A DNA stretch of 64,000 bases, from contig NZ_JABBPK010000001.1 of the NCBI RefSeq assembly GCF_012933555.1, positions 908,001-972,000 of the forward strand, in the 5' to 3' direction. This DNA is from Niallia alba. GTDB taxonomy: Bacteria > Bacillota > Bacilli > Bacillales > Cytobacillaceae. Numbering within the stretch: the stretch's first letter is position 1; the number at the start of each line of letters is the position of its first letter. The notes under the pieces are model-generated. The model searched no databases. It had not been told where the DNA came from and saw only the letters and a program-made list of their open reading frames with translations. Positions 55,303 to 64,000 of this stretch are shown in pieces. Made by a program: the position numbers and the translations under genes.

Positions 55303-56010
55303 ATGCTACATACTTATTTAGGAGAAACAATACGTTTTGATATAAAATATAAAAATCGTACTTCCATCGGGCTTTCCATAGATGGCTATGGAAATATAGT
55401 AGTTTTGGCACCAAAAAAGACGCCTGATGAATGTGTAATTCATGTGCTAGAGGGAAACTGGGATCAAATTCTCAACAAAATAAAAGAAATGAAGAAAAGA
55501 ATGGAAGGTCCACAGGAAAAGGTATATGAAAATAATGAAAGTTTTCTGTATTTAGGTAATACTTATCCTATTAAAATCGTCCAAGATATAGCTGTTATAC
55601 AAGAACGTGTGGAGTTCGAAAAAGAAATACTGCATGTTTATATAAAGCATCTTGATAAGAACAAAATAAAGCAATTATTGAAAAGGTATTATTATCAGAG
55701 GTGTAAGGCTTTAGTAGAAGAACGAGTCTTTCACTATCAAAATAATTTCAAAACAAAACCTCGCTCGATTCGAATTACTGACAGTAAAACTACATGGGGA
55801 ACCTGTGATTCAAATTTCCAATTAACCTTTAACTGGAGGTTAGCAATGGCTCCACTTGAGGTAATTGATTATGTCGTTGTTCATGAAATGTGCCATATGG
55901 TTCATCTTAATCATGACCGCTCCTTTTGGCGTCTTGTTGGAAAGCTAATGCCTGATTACAAAGAGAAAGAGAAGTGGTTAGCTTTGTCGAGCTGGAAAAT
56001 GACTGTATAG
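55303..56010 (+). CDS. DUF45/YgjP-type zinc metallopeptidase
   Basis: 235 aa. Gluzincin/WLM-type motif HEMCHMVHLNHDRSFW with two His, catalytic Glu and a third His ligand; upstream RIRITDSKTTWGTCDSNFQL-type conserved strand (here SIRITDSKTTWGTCD) and the helix VIDYVVVHE. Soluble, cytoplasmic. The YgjP family is linked to DNA-repair and restriction neighbourhoods in other genomes, but here it follows DUF1456. Confidence 0.85.
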   Translation: MLHTYLGETIRFDIKYKNRTSIGLSIDGYGNIVVLAPKKTPDECVIHVLEGNWDQILNKIKEMKKRMEGPQEKVYENNESFLYLGNTYPIKIVQDIAVIQERVEFEKEILHVYIKHLDKNKIKQLLKRYYYQRCKALVEERVFHYQNNFKTKPRSIRITDSKTTWGTCDSNFQLTFNWRLAMAPLEVIDYVVVHEMCHMVHLNHDRSFWRLVGKLMPDYKEKEKWLALSSWKMTV

Positions 56011-56077
56011 GAGAGTTGGCAGTTATAAAGTATTCTTAAGCTCGAGTATTAAATTTGGACCCCATATATTAAAAAAG

Positions 56078-56118
56078 TAGCGTCTAGTAGTCGTATGTCG
56101 ACTATCTGGCGCTATTTT
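56078..56118 (+). terminator. Possible terminator after the DUF45 gene
   Basis: TAGCG ... GTAGTCG, loop, CGACTAT ... CGCTA, then TTTTC. Imperfect long stem. Confidence 0.5.
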
Positions 56119-56139
56119 CATTTCACTCTTGGACAAGCC

Positions 56140-56268
56140 TAAAATGAAAGATCATATCATCGAATTAGAGGCAGCATATCCAGCTGGTATAGCCGAATTT
56201 GCCCTTTTGTCCGGTGTGGACGAATCTATGCAAATGGCCAAACAGGCATTGAAATTAGCGAAAGCCTA
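56140..56268 (+). pseudogene. Short C-terminal gene fragment, unidentified
   Basis: An open frame from ATG 56140 reads [20 protein letters not shown] and ends [11 protein letters not shown]. In-frame residues LLDKPK lie before it and there is no ribosome site. The composition is that of a conserved protein tail, so this is probably debris. Family not recognised. Confidence 0.35.
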
Positions 56269-56465
56269 GTTCCTTAAAAATTGGTTGCTACCTTATGAAC
56301 TAAATATACAATAACCATTTAAAAATAAAGTATTCCACTATGAAACTTTTTCTAACTATTAATCGTAAAAAAACATGTGGGAAAATCGTTTTGTTATTCG
56401 AAATAAGTAATACATGAAGCGGTGGAAGTTTTTCATCCCTGTTAATGAGGGAGAGGAGGGATCTT

Positions 56466-57005
56466 TTGAACTTTGTTGCATGGATGATAGTTGCAAGTGA
56501 AATAGGTTTTTGGATTGTGATTATTTTAGGATTAATAACTAGATATATTTTTAAGAAGGAAAAACTAGGTTTCTTCTTTCTAGCATTAACACCTGTAATT
56601 GATTTATTATTGTTGGTTACTACAAGTATCGATATGTATCGAGGAGCAACAGCAACTACTGCACATGCTATTGCTGCTGTATATATCGGCATTTCGATTG
56701 CCTTTGGAAGAGATATGATTAAATGGGCGGATGTAAGATTTCGTTATTACATCGCAAAGCAAGGATCAAAGCCGATTCAATTGTTTGGGATGGACTATGC
56801 AAGACAATATCTGAAAAGCTGGGGAAAACATGTGTTAGCTTATGCAATTGGAGCAGGGATATTATTCATTTTAATATTTTCCATAAATGATTCAGCTCGT
56901 ACAGAAGCACTAGATGGTATATTAAAACTATGGACGCTAGTATTAGGGATCGACTTGATTATTGCGATAACGAATTTTATTTGGCCCAAAAAGAGAAAAG
57001 CATAG
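56466..57005 (+). CDS. Integral membrane protein (YmcC-like)
   Basis: 179 aa from the TTG at 56466, 6 nt after GAGAGGAGGG; the ATG at 56445 lies upstream of that ribosome site. Five hydrophobic segments (WMIVASEIGFWIVIILGL; FFFLALTPVIDLLLLV; AHAIAAVYIGISIAFG; HVLAYAIGAGILFILIF; LWTLVLGIDLIIAITNFIW). Similar in layout to B. subtilis YmcC, of unknown function. Confidence 0.7.
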   Translation: MNFVAWMIVASEIGFWIVIILGLITRYIFKKEKLGFFFLALTPVIDLLLLVTTSIDMYRGATATTAHAIAAVYIGISIAFGRDMIKWADVRFRYYIAKQGSKPIQLFGMDYARQYLKSWGKHVLAYAIGAGILFILIFSINDSARTEALDGILKLWTLVLGIDLIIAITNFIWPKKRKA

Positions 57006-57073
57006 TTTTAAGTCCTTTGATGTTCAAAGTTAAATATGGAGGTCTAGGATATCAAAATATAACATTTCTCATT

Positions 57074-57112
57074 CAATAAACGAGGGGAAGATTTTTCTTT
57101 CCCTCGCTTATT
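57074..57112. terminator. Terminator between convergent genes
   Basis: AATAAACGAGGGGAAGA, loop TTTTT, CTTTCCCTCGCTTATT; usable in both directions. Confidence 0.75.
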
Positions 57113-57134
57113 AATCTTTGCCCACTAAACTTCA

Positions 57135-57716
57135 TTATTCATTAATATTCAGGGCAATTTCCTCTAATTCTTCTTTTACTTGACCAATAAGCGAAATGAC
57201 AGCTCCTGTCGCTTGAATCCAACTGCCTAATGTACCAATATTCTGTTGGCCATCGTTATTTATTCCTTTTAATTGTTCCGTTCCACCAATCGCCTGCAAA
57301 GAATTCCCAATCCCTTGTAATAAACCGCCAATTATATTTTCGATTCTTCCATCTGCTGTGCTATCGAAAAATTCATCTGTAAGTCCAACAAAACTTCCTA
57401 GAGCTTGCAGCCAGCTACCTGTAATAATTAATTTTTGCTCGGCTGGGGTATTACTTGTTTTATAAAGCACTAATCCGGTTACAACAGTTGAATTTCCGAT
57501 AGCTTGAATCTCATCTCCTAGTTTTTCTAATGAGATTGTTCCTTGTCCGTCAGCAGATAAGGCGCTGCCTGTTCCTTGTAATACATTACCAACTAAACGA
57601 AGTTGATAATTTGTTTCATTCGATAAATGGAAGGAAGGAGTATTTCCGATAGCAGCTTGGATAGTACCGATCGTGCTAATAGCTGTTCCGAAAATTTCTT
57701 TAAAATGTCCACTCAC
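57135..57716 (-). CDS. DUF6944 family repetitive protein
   Basis: 193 aa. Built of recurring amphipathic helices with LQ(G/A)xG(N/S) patterns: NVLQGTGSALSADG, EIQAIGNSTVV, SWLQALGSFVGL, LLQGIGNSLQAIGG, SWIQATGAVISLIG. Several near-regular ~30-residue repeats. Found in many Bacillus genomes; function unknown. No signal peptide. Confidence 0.75.
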   Translation of the reverse strand: MSGHFKEIFGTAISTIGTIQAAIGNTPSFHLSNETNYQLRLVGNVLQGTGSALSADGQGTISLEKLGDEIQAIGNSTVVTGLVLYKTSNTPAEQKLIITGSWLQALGSFVGLTDEFFDSTADGRIENIIGGLLQGIGNSLQAIGGTEQLKGINNDGQQNIGTLGSWIQATGAVISLIGQVKEELEEIALNINE

Positions 57717-57831
57717 TTTTCATCAACCGCCCATCATTTTGCACGATATATCCTATTCAAAATTATTTTATTCGGGACAAAAAAAGAAGGGTAGAAGGGG
57801 AATATAGTGGCTTATTTATAAACAAAAATAA

Positions 57832-57860
57832 AAAATAACTTGGAAATTTTCCAAGTTATT
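57832..57860 (-). terminator. Terminator of the 79-aa gene
   Basis: AAATAACTTGGAAA and TTTTCCAAGTTATTT form a perfect stem; on the minus strand it is followed by TTTTATTTTTG. Confidence 0.85.
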
Positions 57861-57870
57861 TGAGAAATCC

Positions 57871-58110
57871 TTATTTACTGCCGAAACTGCCAGAAAACTG
57901 CCTCACAACCGCTTGAATTTCCTCTAATTTTTCTGGTTTTATTAGACTAATCATTTTAGGAAGAAATTGTTCAATATCACTTTGAGAAAAAGTACCTTCA
58001 TTTTGTTTTCGGAAGTTTTCCATGAGTATCTCTTTCGCTTCTTCTTCTTTTCCCTCTTGCACTCTTTGCAAAATGAAAGATAAAAATTTTTCTTGTCCTT
58101 GCTTGTCCAT
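57871..58110 (-). CDS. Small helical protein
   Basis: 79 aa, ATG after GGAGGCCAAGTA on the minus strand. Helical and charged (FILQRVQEGKEEEAKEILME; FLPKMISLIKPEKLEEIQAV). Conserved-looking, with its own terminator, so likely expressed. Family not recognised. Confidence 0.65.
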   Translation of the reverse strand: MDKQGQEKFLSFILQRVQEGKEEEAKEILMENFRKQNEGTFSQSDIEQFLPKMISLIKPEKLEEIQAVVRQFSGSFGSK

Positions 58111-58918
58111 TACTTGGCCTCCTAATGTATGTATCTCTGCTTATTATAATCCCAAAAAGGGTATTTACATATAATCTTTGCTATTTTTTTATCCCACTCT
58201 TAATAGGCAGTAAAATCTCCACCTCATGAAATCAATTTAGTTGATGTTACTCAACAGATAGCGAGTTACAGCAATACTGTTATAACTTTATATAAGAAGG
58301 ATCTGTTTCGTAATAAAAATTGTTCTTAGACTTATCAAACACAACAAAAGTAATTAGATACATTAATTGAAAAATGTGTAGAATTAATTTCATTGTATAA
58401 AAAGTTGGCAAGGTTATTTTATCTAGAATCTATAAAAAAGGAAAAGACATATATAATTAGAATACAAGAAGTGTTAAATAATATATATGTTGTTGAAACC
58501 TTTTTCTGGAAAACGATGCTGCATGAAGTTGGTAACCAGGAAAATAAATTTAAAAGGTACTCTATAGTAAATAAGTGCAATTGGACAAATTGAGTAGGAG
58601 GGGGGACACAGCCTCCGGACAGGTCTTATCTTTCTCACTTATCCTCGATGGTGTCTACTTGTATTCAGGCTACTCAGTATTTTTTTAAAATTATTACCTT
58701 ATTGAAAAACACCAATCTTTTAGCAAAGAGAAAAAGCTAAATACAAAAAAGTAAAAAATAGTAAGTTATACCAGTTTAAATAAAATAATTTAGTGAAAAA
58801 AAGATAGCAGGGGAATATCCCCCTGCTATCTTTTTTTGGAATGTATTTTTCTTCATTTTCCGCTTCTAGTAATTTATTTTTACAAAAAATAACACGAAAG
58901 ATATTGATTTTAATGATA
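58111..58918. other. 800-bp AT-rich intergenic region
   Basis: A 66-codon open frame at 58393-58593 has a TTG start, no ribosome site and no recognisable motif, so it is not called. GTAGGAGGGGGG at 58591-58602 is not followed by a gene. A strong terminator lies at 58801-58838, before the pst control region. Confidence 0.5.
58801..58838 (+). terminator. Strong rho-independent terminator
   Basis: GATAGCAGGGG, loop AATAT, CCCCCTGCTATC, then TTTTTTT. No gene directly upstream on this strand, so it may close a short unannotated transcript. Confidence 0.85.
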
Positions 58919-58975
58919 TTTACAAAACCTTTACAAAGAGATAATAGAATATTTACACTTGGGATTTATCATACT
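58919..58975 (+). promoter_or_regulatory. PHO box and promoter of the pst operon
   Basis: TTTACA occurs at 58919, 58930 and 58952, in steps of 11 and 22 bp, the direct-repeat spacing that PhoP dimers need in Bacillus. Another TTTACA lies at 58879. CATACT (58970-58975) is a suitable -10, with no -35 box, as usual for PhoP-activated promoters. Confidence 0.82.
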
Positions 58976-59026
58976 AATTAGACAAGATACGACATAGACA
59001 AGTTGCTATTTTTTTGGAGGTAAAAC

Positions 59027-59860
59027 ATGGTCATAATAAAAAAAATAAAAATGGTACTCATGTTTCTGTCTATACTCGCACTATTATCAGCATGTGCAAG
59101 TAATTCAGAATCGGAACAAACAAATGACAATAAATCGCCGATATCAATTTCAGGATCTACTTCTGTCGGACCACTTGCTGAGAAATTAGCAGCAAAATAT
59201 CATGAACACGATAATATAAAAATTGAAATAAATCAAATTGGTTCTTCCGCAGGTATTGCAAATGCGATGAGTGGAGTTTCCGAACTCGGGATGTCTTCAC
59301 GTGACTTAAAAGAAGAAGAACAAGGGAATTTAAAGGAAGTAGTCATTGCTTATGATGGAATTGTAGTAGTGACACATCCAAGCAATAAAGTGAAAGAGTT
59401 AACCTTAGAGCAAGTCAAACAAATATTCACTGGTGAAATAACGAATTGGAAACAACTTGGAGGAGATGACATGGAAATTGTTGTTGTCTCTCGTGAGGAT
59501 GGATCTGGTTCACGTGATGCCTTCCAAGAGATTGTAGGCTACGGATCCGGAGAATTAATTAGAAATGCAATTATAGCAAGCGGAAACGGAAATATTAAAA
59601 CTACAGTTGCAAATAATAAACATGCAGTAGGATTCATTTCCTTTGAATACATCGATGATGCTATCTCGACAATCAATATTGATGGTGTTGAGGCTACTGC
59701 TGAAAATGTATTAGAGCAAAAATATAAGTTATCAAGACCGTTTCTGTTTGTATATAAAGATGGGAATTTAACGGCGAATGGCCAGAAATTCATCGATTTT
59801 ATTCTAAGTGATGAGGGGCAAAAGATTGCCGCAGAAGCAGGAGCAATTCCTATTAAGTAA
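59027..59860 (+). CDS. pstS: Phosphate ABC transporter substrate-binding lipoprotein
   Basis: 277 aa, ATG after GGAGG. Lipoprotein signal peptide with lipobox LLSAC (Cys near residue 23). Phosphate-binding motifs: ISGSTSVGPLAEKLA, IGSSAGIANAMSGVSELGMS, SREDGSGSRDAFQE. Captures phosphate outside the membrane and delivers it to PstCA. First gene of pstS-pstC-pstA-pstB-phoU behind a PHO box. Confidence 0.95.
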   Translation: MVIIKKIKMVLMFLSILALLSACASNSESEQTNDNKSPISISGSTSVGPLAEKLAAKYHEHDNIKIEINQIGSSAGIANAMSGVSELGMSSRDLKEEEQGNLKEVVIAYDGIVVVTHPSNKVKELTLEQVKQIFTGEITNWKQLGGDDMEIVVVSREDGSGSRDAFQEIVGYGSGELIRNAIIASGNGNIKTTVANNKHAVGFISFEYIDDAISTINIDGVEATAENVLEQKYKLSRPFLFVYKDGNLTANGQKFIDFILSDEGQKIAAEAGAIPIK

Positions 59861-59898
59861 AACCAAAATCTTTAGAAGTAATCTTGGAGGAAAATAGA

Positions 59899-60813
59899 GT
59901 GTCTATTCAAACAACCGAAAAGCAAGCCTCAGAAATGGGCAAGGCAAATAAGAGGAAGTATATGTTTGAGAAGGTCTCAGCAAGAGTTTTCATGCTTTGT
60001 GCCCTTCTTTCCGTAATAAGCTTAGTATTAATTATTGGATTCGTATTTTATAAAGGGACACATCCTTTTGTGGCTGAGGGGTATAGTTTTTTTGATTTTA
60101 TCTTTGGAGTAGACTGGGTACCGAGTGAAGGAGAATTTGGGATTTGGCCGATGATTGTCGCATCCCTTTATGCAACCATTGGAGCACTAGTTATTGGCGT
60201 TCCAATTGGACTATTTACCGCAATCTTTTTGGCAGAAATAGCATCAAAAAGAATCGCAAAAATTGTTTCACCAGCGATTCAGCTTTTAGCAGGGATTCCA
60301 TCTGTTTTATATGGTGTGTTTGGTCTAGCAATTATCGTTCCATTTTTGCAAAATACATTTGGTTTAGTAAAAGGTCAAAGTTTATTCGCAGTTATTCTAG
60401 TACTAGCAATCATGATGCTACCAACGATTGTAACAGTGGCAGAGACAGCCATTCGCGCAGTACCAAGAACGTACAGAGAAGGATCCCTTGCCCTTGGAGT
60501 ATCGGAAATCGGAACTATTTTTAAAGTTGTTGTCCCTGCAGCAAAATCAGGTATTATGACAGCAATTGTATTAGGATTAGGGCGGGCAATCGGAGAAACA
60601 ATGGCAGTTATTTTAGTTGCAGGTAACAGTTTAATCGTGCCTACAAGCTTAACAGATAGTGTTCGTCCGTTAACGACAAACATTGCCTTAGAAATGGGTT
60701 ACGCTGCCGGAACACATCAAGAAATGCTATTTGCAACGGGTATTGTCTTATTCTCATTCATTTTAATATTGAATTTTGTTTTAGCGAAAATTAGTTCGAA
60801 GGGTGGCAAATAA
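59899..60813 (+). CDS. pstC: Phosphate ABC transporter permease PstC
   Basis: 304 aa from the GTG at 59899, 8 nt after GGAGG; a TTG at 59884 is part of that ribosome site. Six membrane helices; the permease EAA loop with TYREGSLALGVSEIGTIFKV, and the typical GIWPMIVASLYATIGALVIG. Pairs with PstA as the inner-membrane channel. The stop is next to the pstA start. Confidence 0.93.
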   Translation: MSIQTTEKQASEMGKANKRKYMFEKVSARVFMLCALLSVISLVLIIGFVFYKGTHPFVAEGYSFFDFIFGVDWVPSEGEFGIWPMIVASLYATIGALVIGVPIGLFTAIFLAEIASKRIAKIVSPAIQLLAGIPSVLYGVFGLAIIVPFLQNTFGLVKGQSLFAVILVLAIMMLPTIVTVAETAIRAVPRTYREGSLALGVSEIGTIFKVVVPAAKSGIMTAIVLGLGRAIGETMAVILVAGNSLIVPTSLTDSVRPLTTNIALEMGYAAGTHQEMLFATGIVLFSFILILNFVLAKISSKGGK

Positions 60814-60814
60814 G

Positions 60815-61639
60815 ATGAGACAATGGAAAGATAACTTGTTACGTGGACTTCTTTGGTTTTCTGCTTTCTTATCAGTTGCCGTCCTTGTTATGATTGTTGG
60901 TTATATTTTTTATAAAGGATTTCGCTTAATTAACTTTGATTTTATTTTTGGCGATTATTCCCCAACGGGTGGCGGCGGAATTTGGCCAATGATTGTTACA
61001 ACTATCTATACAATTGTAATTTCCTTAATCATTGCAACTCCAATTGGAATATTAGCGGCTGTTTATTTACAAGAGTATGCGAAACAAGGCCGACTAGTTA
61101 GAGTGATACGATTTGCAACAGAAAGCTTAACAGGTATTCCCTCGATTATTTACGGTTTATTTGGGGCAGTATTCTTTGTAACAACATTAAAATTGGGCAT
61201 GTCTATTTTGGCAGCTTCTTTAACGTTAACGATTATCGTACTACCTGTTATTATTCGAACAACAGAGGAATCTTTAAAAACAGTTCCTCCAACCTATCGA
61301 GAGGGATCTTTAGCCCTCGGTACAACGAGACTACAAACATTATATAAAGTTATTTTACCTAGTGCGATGCCTGGGATATTATCAGGAATTATCCTTTCAA
61401 TCGGAAGAATTGTTGGAGAGTCTGCTGCGATTTTCTTAACTGCAGGTACAGTTGCTGCAATGCCAGAGGGCTTGCTGTCATCTGCTCGAACATTAACTGT
61501 TCATTCCTTTTTAGTAACGCAAGAGTCTGGAGATATTGAACTAGCTGCTGCAGTCGGTATTGTCTTGATTGTAATAATTCTTGCTATAAACCTTATTGCA
61601 ACATATATTTCAAAAAAATTAAACAAGGCAGACTACTAA
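60815..61639 (+). CDS. pstA: Phosphate ABC transporter permease PstA
   Basis: 274 aa from the ATG at 60815, one nt after the pstC stop (an upstream in-frame GTG at 60803 lies inside pstC). Six membrane helices and an EAA loop TYREGSLALGTTRLQTLYKV, nearly parallel to PstC. Translationally coupled to pstC. Confidence 0.93.
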   Translation: MRQWKDNLLRGLLWFSAFLSVAVLVMIVGYIFYKGFRLINFDFIFGDYSPTGGGGIWPMIVTTIYTIVISLIIATPIGILAAVYLQEYAKQGRLVRVIRFATESLTGIPSIIYGLFGAVFFVTTLKLGMSILAASLTLTIIVLPVIIRTTEESLKTVPPTYREGSLALGTTRLQTLYKVILPSAMPGILSGIILSIGRIVGESAAIFLTAGTVAAMPEGLLSSARTLTVHSFLVTQESGDIELAAAVGIVLIVIILAINLIATYISKKLNKADY

Positions 61640-61657
61640 TTTATAAGGGGTATGTTT

Positions 61658-62488
61658 ATGACTACAACAGTAAAGCAAAAAAGTCAAAAGAAAACAGGGA
61701 AAGCATTTTTACAGGTAGGTCAAGAAGGTACACCTGGAACATCAAAAATTAGTGTTACTGATTTAAATTTATTTTACGGAGAAAAACAAGCGTTGTTTGG
61801 AGTATCACTTGATATTGAAGAAAAAAAAGTAACGGCTTTAATTGGACCGTCTGGTTGCGGTAAATCAACCTTTCTAAGAACGCTAAACCGTATGAATGAT
61901 TTAATTGATGGCGTAAAAATTGCAGGAGATATCGTCATTGATGGGGAAAATATATATGCATCAAATGATGTTATAAAGTTACGCACAAGAGTAGGAATGG
62001 TTTTTCAAAAGCCTAATTTATTCCCGATGAGTATTTTTGATAATGTTGCTTATGGACCTAGAATGCAAGGAATCAAAAATAAAAAGGAATTAAACAAAAT
62101 TGTAGAAGAAAGCTTACGTGGCGCAGCTATTTGGGAGGAAGTAAAAGACCGTTTAAAAACATCTGCACTTGGTTTATCAGGTGGACAGCAGCAACGTGTT
62201 TGTATTGCTCGCGCTATTGCAATGAAACCAGATGTTATTTTAATGGATGAGCCCACTTCTGCATTAGATCCCATTTCTACTTTGAAAGTAGAAGAGCTTA
62301 TTACCAAAATGAAAAAAGATTATACGATTGTTATTGTTACACATAACATGCAACAAGCAGCAAGAATCTCCGATAAGACAGCCTTTTTCTTAAACGGAGA
62401 AGTGGTTGAATACGATGAAACGAATAAGATTTTTTCTACACCAAGAGATCAGCGCACAGAAGATTATGTAACAGGTCGCTTTGGATAA
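61658..62488 (+). CDS. pstB: Phosphate ABC transporter ATP-binding protein PstB
   Basis: 276 aa from the ATG at 61658, 7 nt after AAGGGG; an ATG at 61652 is also in frame. Walker [22 protein letters not shown]-loop [11 protein letters not shown], signature [16 protein letters not shown], Walker [13 protein letters not shown] and switch His in [11 protein letters not shown]. An N-terminal ~30-residue extension precedes the usual start. Powers phosphate import. Confidence 0.95.
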   Translation: MTTTVKQKSQKKTGKAFLQVGQEGTPGTSKISVTDLNLFYGEKQALFGVSLDIEEKKVTALIGPSGCGKSTFLRTLNRMNDLIDGVKIAGDIVIDGENIYASNDVIKLRTRVGMVFQKPNLFPMSIFDNVAYGPRMQGIKNKKELNKIVEESLRGAAIWEEVKDRLKTSALGLSGGQQQRVCIARAIAMKPDVILMDEPTSALDPISTLKVEELITKMKKDYTIVIVTHNMQQAARISDKTAFFLNGEVVEYDETNKIFSTPRDQRTEDYVTGRFG

Positions 62489-62500
62489 TAGGAGGAGCAA

Positions 62501-63160
62501 ATGGTCATTCGTGAAAACTTTGAGAAGAAACTAGAAGAGTTAAAAGGAAAAATTTCAGAAATGGGTGAAATGTCGATTGCTTCTTTGGAAGAGGCTTTTG
62601 ATGCATTAAAAACACAAGATGTAGAAATTGCTTTAAATGTAATAGAGGAAGATACAGACATTGACAATCTCGAATCGGAAATTAATCATTTTGCAATTTG
62701 GTTAATGGCAAAAGAGCAACCAGTTGCAAGAGATTTACGCGTAGTAATTGGTGTAATTAAAATCTCTTCAGAAATCGAACGAGTTGCAGATTTTGCTGTA
62801 AACATTGCAAAGGCAACGATTAAGATCGGAAAAACGCCTTCTCTTTTAGATATTACACAACTAGAAAGAATGAAGGAACTATCCATCGAAATGTTGAAAA
62901 AAGCAATAAAATCTTTCATAGAGGAAGATATCGTACTTGCAAAAGAAATAAGTAAGTTAGAAGATCAAGTGGATGATTATTATTTGGAAACATATAAGAA
63001 ACTTACAGCATACTTAAGTGAGCATCCAGAAGAAACAAATCAACTTGTTCAATTATTATTTATCAATCGTTATTTAGAAAGAACAGCAGACCATATAACC
63101 AATATGGCGGAAAGCACAGGGTATTTGATTAAAGGGAAGATTTATGATTTTAATTCCTAA
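62501..63160 (+). CDS. phoU: Phosphate signalling regulator PhoU
   Basis: 219 aa, ATG after GGAGGAG, 12 nt after pstB. Two three-helix PhoU repeats (MSIASLEEAFDAL ... DNLESEINHFAIWL ... ARDLRVVIGVIKISSEIERV, and a second with FINRYLERTADHITNMAE) that bind metal clusters. Links Pst activity to the PhoR-PhoP system and limits uptake. Confidence 0.93.
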   Translation: MVIRENFEKKLEELKGKISEMGEMSIASLEEAFDALKTQDVEIALNVIEEDTDIDNLESEINHFAIWLMAKEQPVARDLRVVIGVIKISSEIERVADFAVNIAKATIKIGKTPSLLDITQLERMKELSIEMLKKAIKSFIEEDIVLAKEISKLEDQVDDYYLETYKKLTAYLSEHPEETNQLVQLLFINRYLERTADHITNMAESTGYLIKGKIYDFNS

Positions 63161-63190
63161 GAACAATAAATAGCAAAAACATTTAGGATA

Positions 63191-63240
63191 AGTCCAAAAG
63201 GAGAGAAAAGATAATAAGTTTTCTCTCCTTTTGGACTTTT
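63191..63240 (+). terminator. Terminator of the pst operon
   Basis: AGTCCAAAAGGAGAGAAAA, loop, TTTTCTCTCCTTTTGGACT, then TTTTG: a 19-bp perfect stem. Confidence 0.9.
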
Positions 63241-63336
63241 GTTTAGTTAAATTGAAAAAACCTTTTTATTTCTAATATTTTGATATTTCTGATAAAATCG
63301 CTGTGATGATAATTCAATTTAAAGGGAGGAAGAGTT

Positions 63337-64000
63337 TTGCAGGAATATTTTGAGCAAGAAAAAAACAACATGCTTCAATTGCTAGAAAGAATAGTGAATA
63401 TCGATAGTGGTTCATATCAGAAAACGGGAGTGGATAAAGTAGGAGAAATTTTAATCAGGGAATTCGAGCAACTTGGTTTTATTGCAGAAGTACACGAGGT
63501 CGTAGATAGAGGCAATAATATCGTATTAAAGCATAAAGAGGCAACTACTCCTAGTGTATTATTGATTGGGCATATTGATACCGTTTTTCCAGCTGGAACA
63601 GTTCAAAAACGTCCATTTACAATAGTAGGAGATCAAGCCAAAGGTCCAGGTGTTTTTGATATGAAGGCAAGTCATGTTATGACACTGTATTCTTTAAAAT
63701 ACTTAATTTCGCAAAATAATGATGCTTATAAAAATGTCTTGATTATTATTAATACTGATGAAGAAATAGGATCCATTTCTTCGCGAGAATTGATAGAAGC
63801 TACTGCAAAGACAGTTAAACATGTGTTAATTATGGAGCCTGCTGATGTAGATGGGAATGTGGTGATTGGTCGAAAGGGTGGCGGCAAATTTTTTTTGAAG
63901 CTATATGGGATATCAGCACATTCTGGTGTTGCACCAGAGAAAGGGGCTAGTGCTATCCAAGAGCTTGCATTAAAGATAGTCCAATTGCATGAATTAACGA
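63337..64000 (+). CDS. M20-family metallopeptidase (carboxypeptidase G2-like), partial
   Basis: TTG start 9 nt after GGGAGG; runs off the right end with 221 codons visible. Di-zinc motifs: His-x-Asp in LLIGHIDTVFPAGT, Asp in GPGVFDMKAS, catalytic Glu pair in INTDEEIGS, and Glu in LIMEPADV. The dimerisation 'lid' domain begins at GRKGGGKFFLKLYGISAHSG. Probably an amino-acid or glutamate carboxypeptidase; specificity cannot be told. Confidence 0.87.
   Translation, partial: MQEYFEQEKNNMLQLLERIVNIDSGSYQKTGVDKVGEILIREFEQLGFIAEVHEVVDRGNNIVLKHKEATTPSVLLIGHIDTVFPAGTVQKRPFTIVGDQAKGPGVFDMKASHVMTLYSLKYLISQNNDAYKNVLIIINTDEEIGSISSRELIEATAKTVKHVLIMEPADVDGNVVIGRKGGGKFFLKLYGISAHSGVAPEKGASAIQELALKIVQLHELT

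Noticed and set aside
58393..58593. 66-codon open frame
   Set aside because: TTG start, no ribosome site, no motif, AT-rich; not distinguishable from chance.
1..64000. CRISPR arrays, tRNA or rRNA genes
   Set aside because: No regularly spaced direct repeats of 25-40 bp and no tRNA or rRNA signatures were seen on either strand.

Overview
The window looks like the chromosome of a low-GC, endospore-forming Bacillaceae or Planococcaceae member. The evidence is strong AGGAGG ribosome sites, many GTG and TTG starts, broken germination genes of the cwlJ and gerA types, a MerR-CPBP pair, the ABC-F protein YfmM, a DUF6944 protein, and a PhoP-type pstSCAB-phoU operon. I see no rRNA, tRNA or CRISPR array.

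Layout. (1) 1-12.6 kb is the late end of a siphovirus-type prophage: tape-measure tail, Dit, Gp37-like tail protein, fibronectin-like structural protein, holin, a heptad-repeat baseplate/fibre protein and amidase. A SHOCT-like small protein and a trio of large serine recombinases follow; the middle recombinase has no catalytic domain. (2) 12.7-21.75 kb is a tight four-gene cassette (DUF1413, PD-(D/E)XK nuclease-like, unknown, SEC-C protein) with its own promoter and operator dyad. Its last gene is split by a complete 6.5-kb Tn3-family transposon (38-bp inverted repeats, TTTAT target duplication). The transposon carries a LysR regulator, a YeiH-type transporter and a universal stress protein; its transposase is frameshifted. 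(3) 21.9-30.6 kb is a second mobile/accessory region: a fourth large serine recombinase coupled to a 49-aa ORF, an HD-TGS RelA/SpoT homologue with an eroded synthetase, a palindrome-rich block that may be a structured RNA or origin, an excisionase-like trio, and a Ser/Thr kinase plus DUF4062 pair that resembles a defence module. A repeat-rich non-coding kilobase and gene debris follow.

(4) 30.8-46 kb is chromosomal with much decay: YuzF, manganese catalase, a cwlJ-like remnant, an IS1182-family element, Hsp20, a gerA-like remnant, MerR with a CPBP protease, YfmM, a GH43 enzyme, a truncated esterase with a PadR regulator behind a double-palindrome promoter, an AraC/GyrI regulator, a papain-like protein, and a response regulator whose kinase has become an ABC-kinase chimera. 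(5) 46.7-53.8 kb is one 2371-aa cell-wall-anchored protein that joins a nuclease (EEP) domain to two tandem 5'-nucleotidase modules. (6) 53.9-64 kb has regulator/kinase scars, DUF1456 and DUF45 metallopeptidase genes, small proteins, the pst operon behind a PHO box, and an M20 peptidase that runs off the end.

The extracellular nuclease/nucleotidase and the Pst transporter would work together in scavenging phosphate. The two most interesting uncharacterised units are the four-gene nuclease/SEC-C cassette and the kinase-DUF4062 pair. Family assignments rest on recognised motifs only; no database search was possible.
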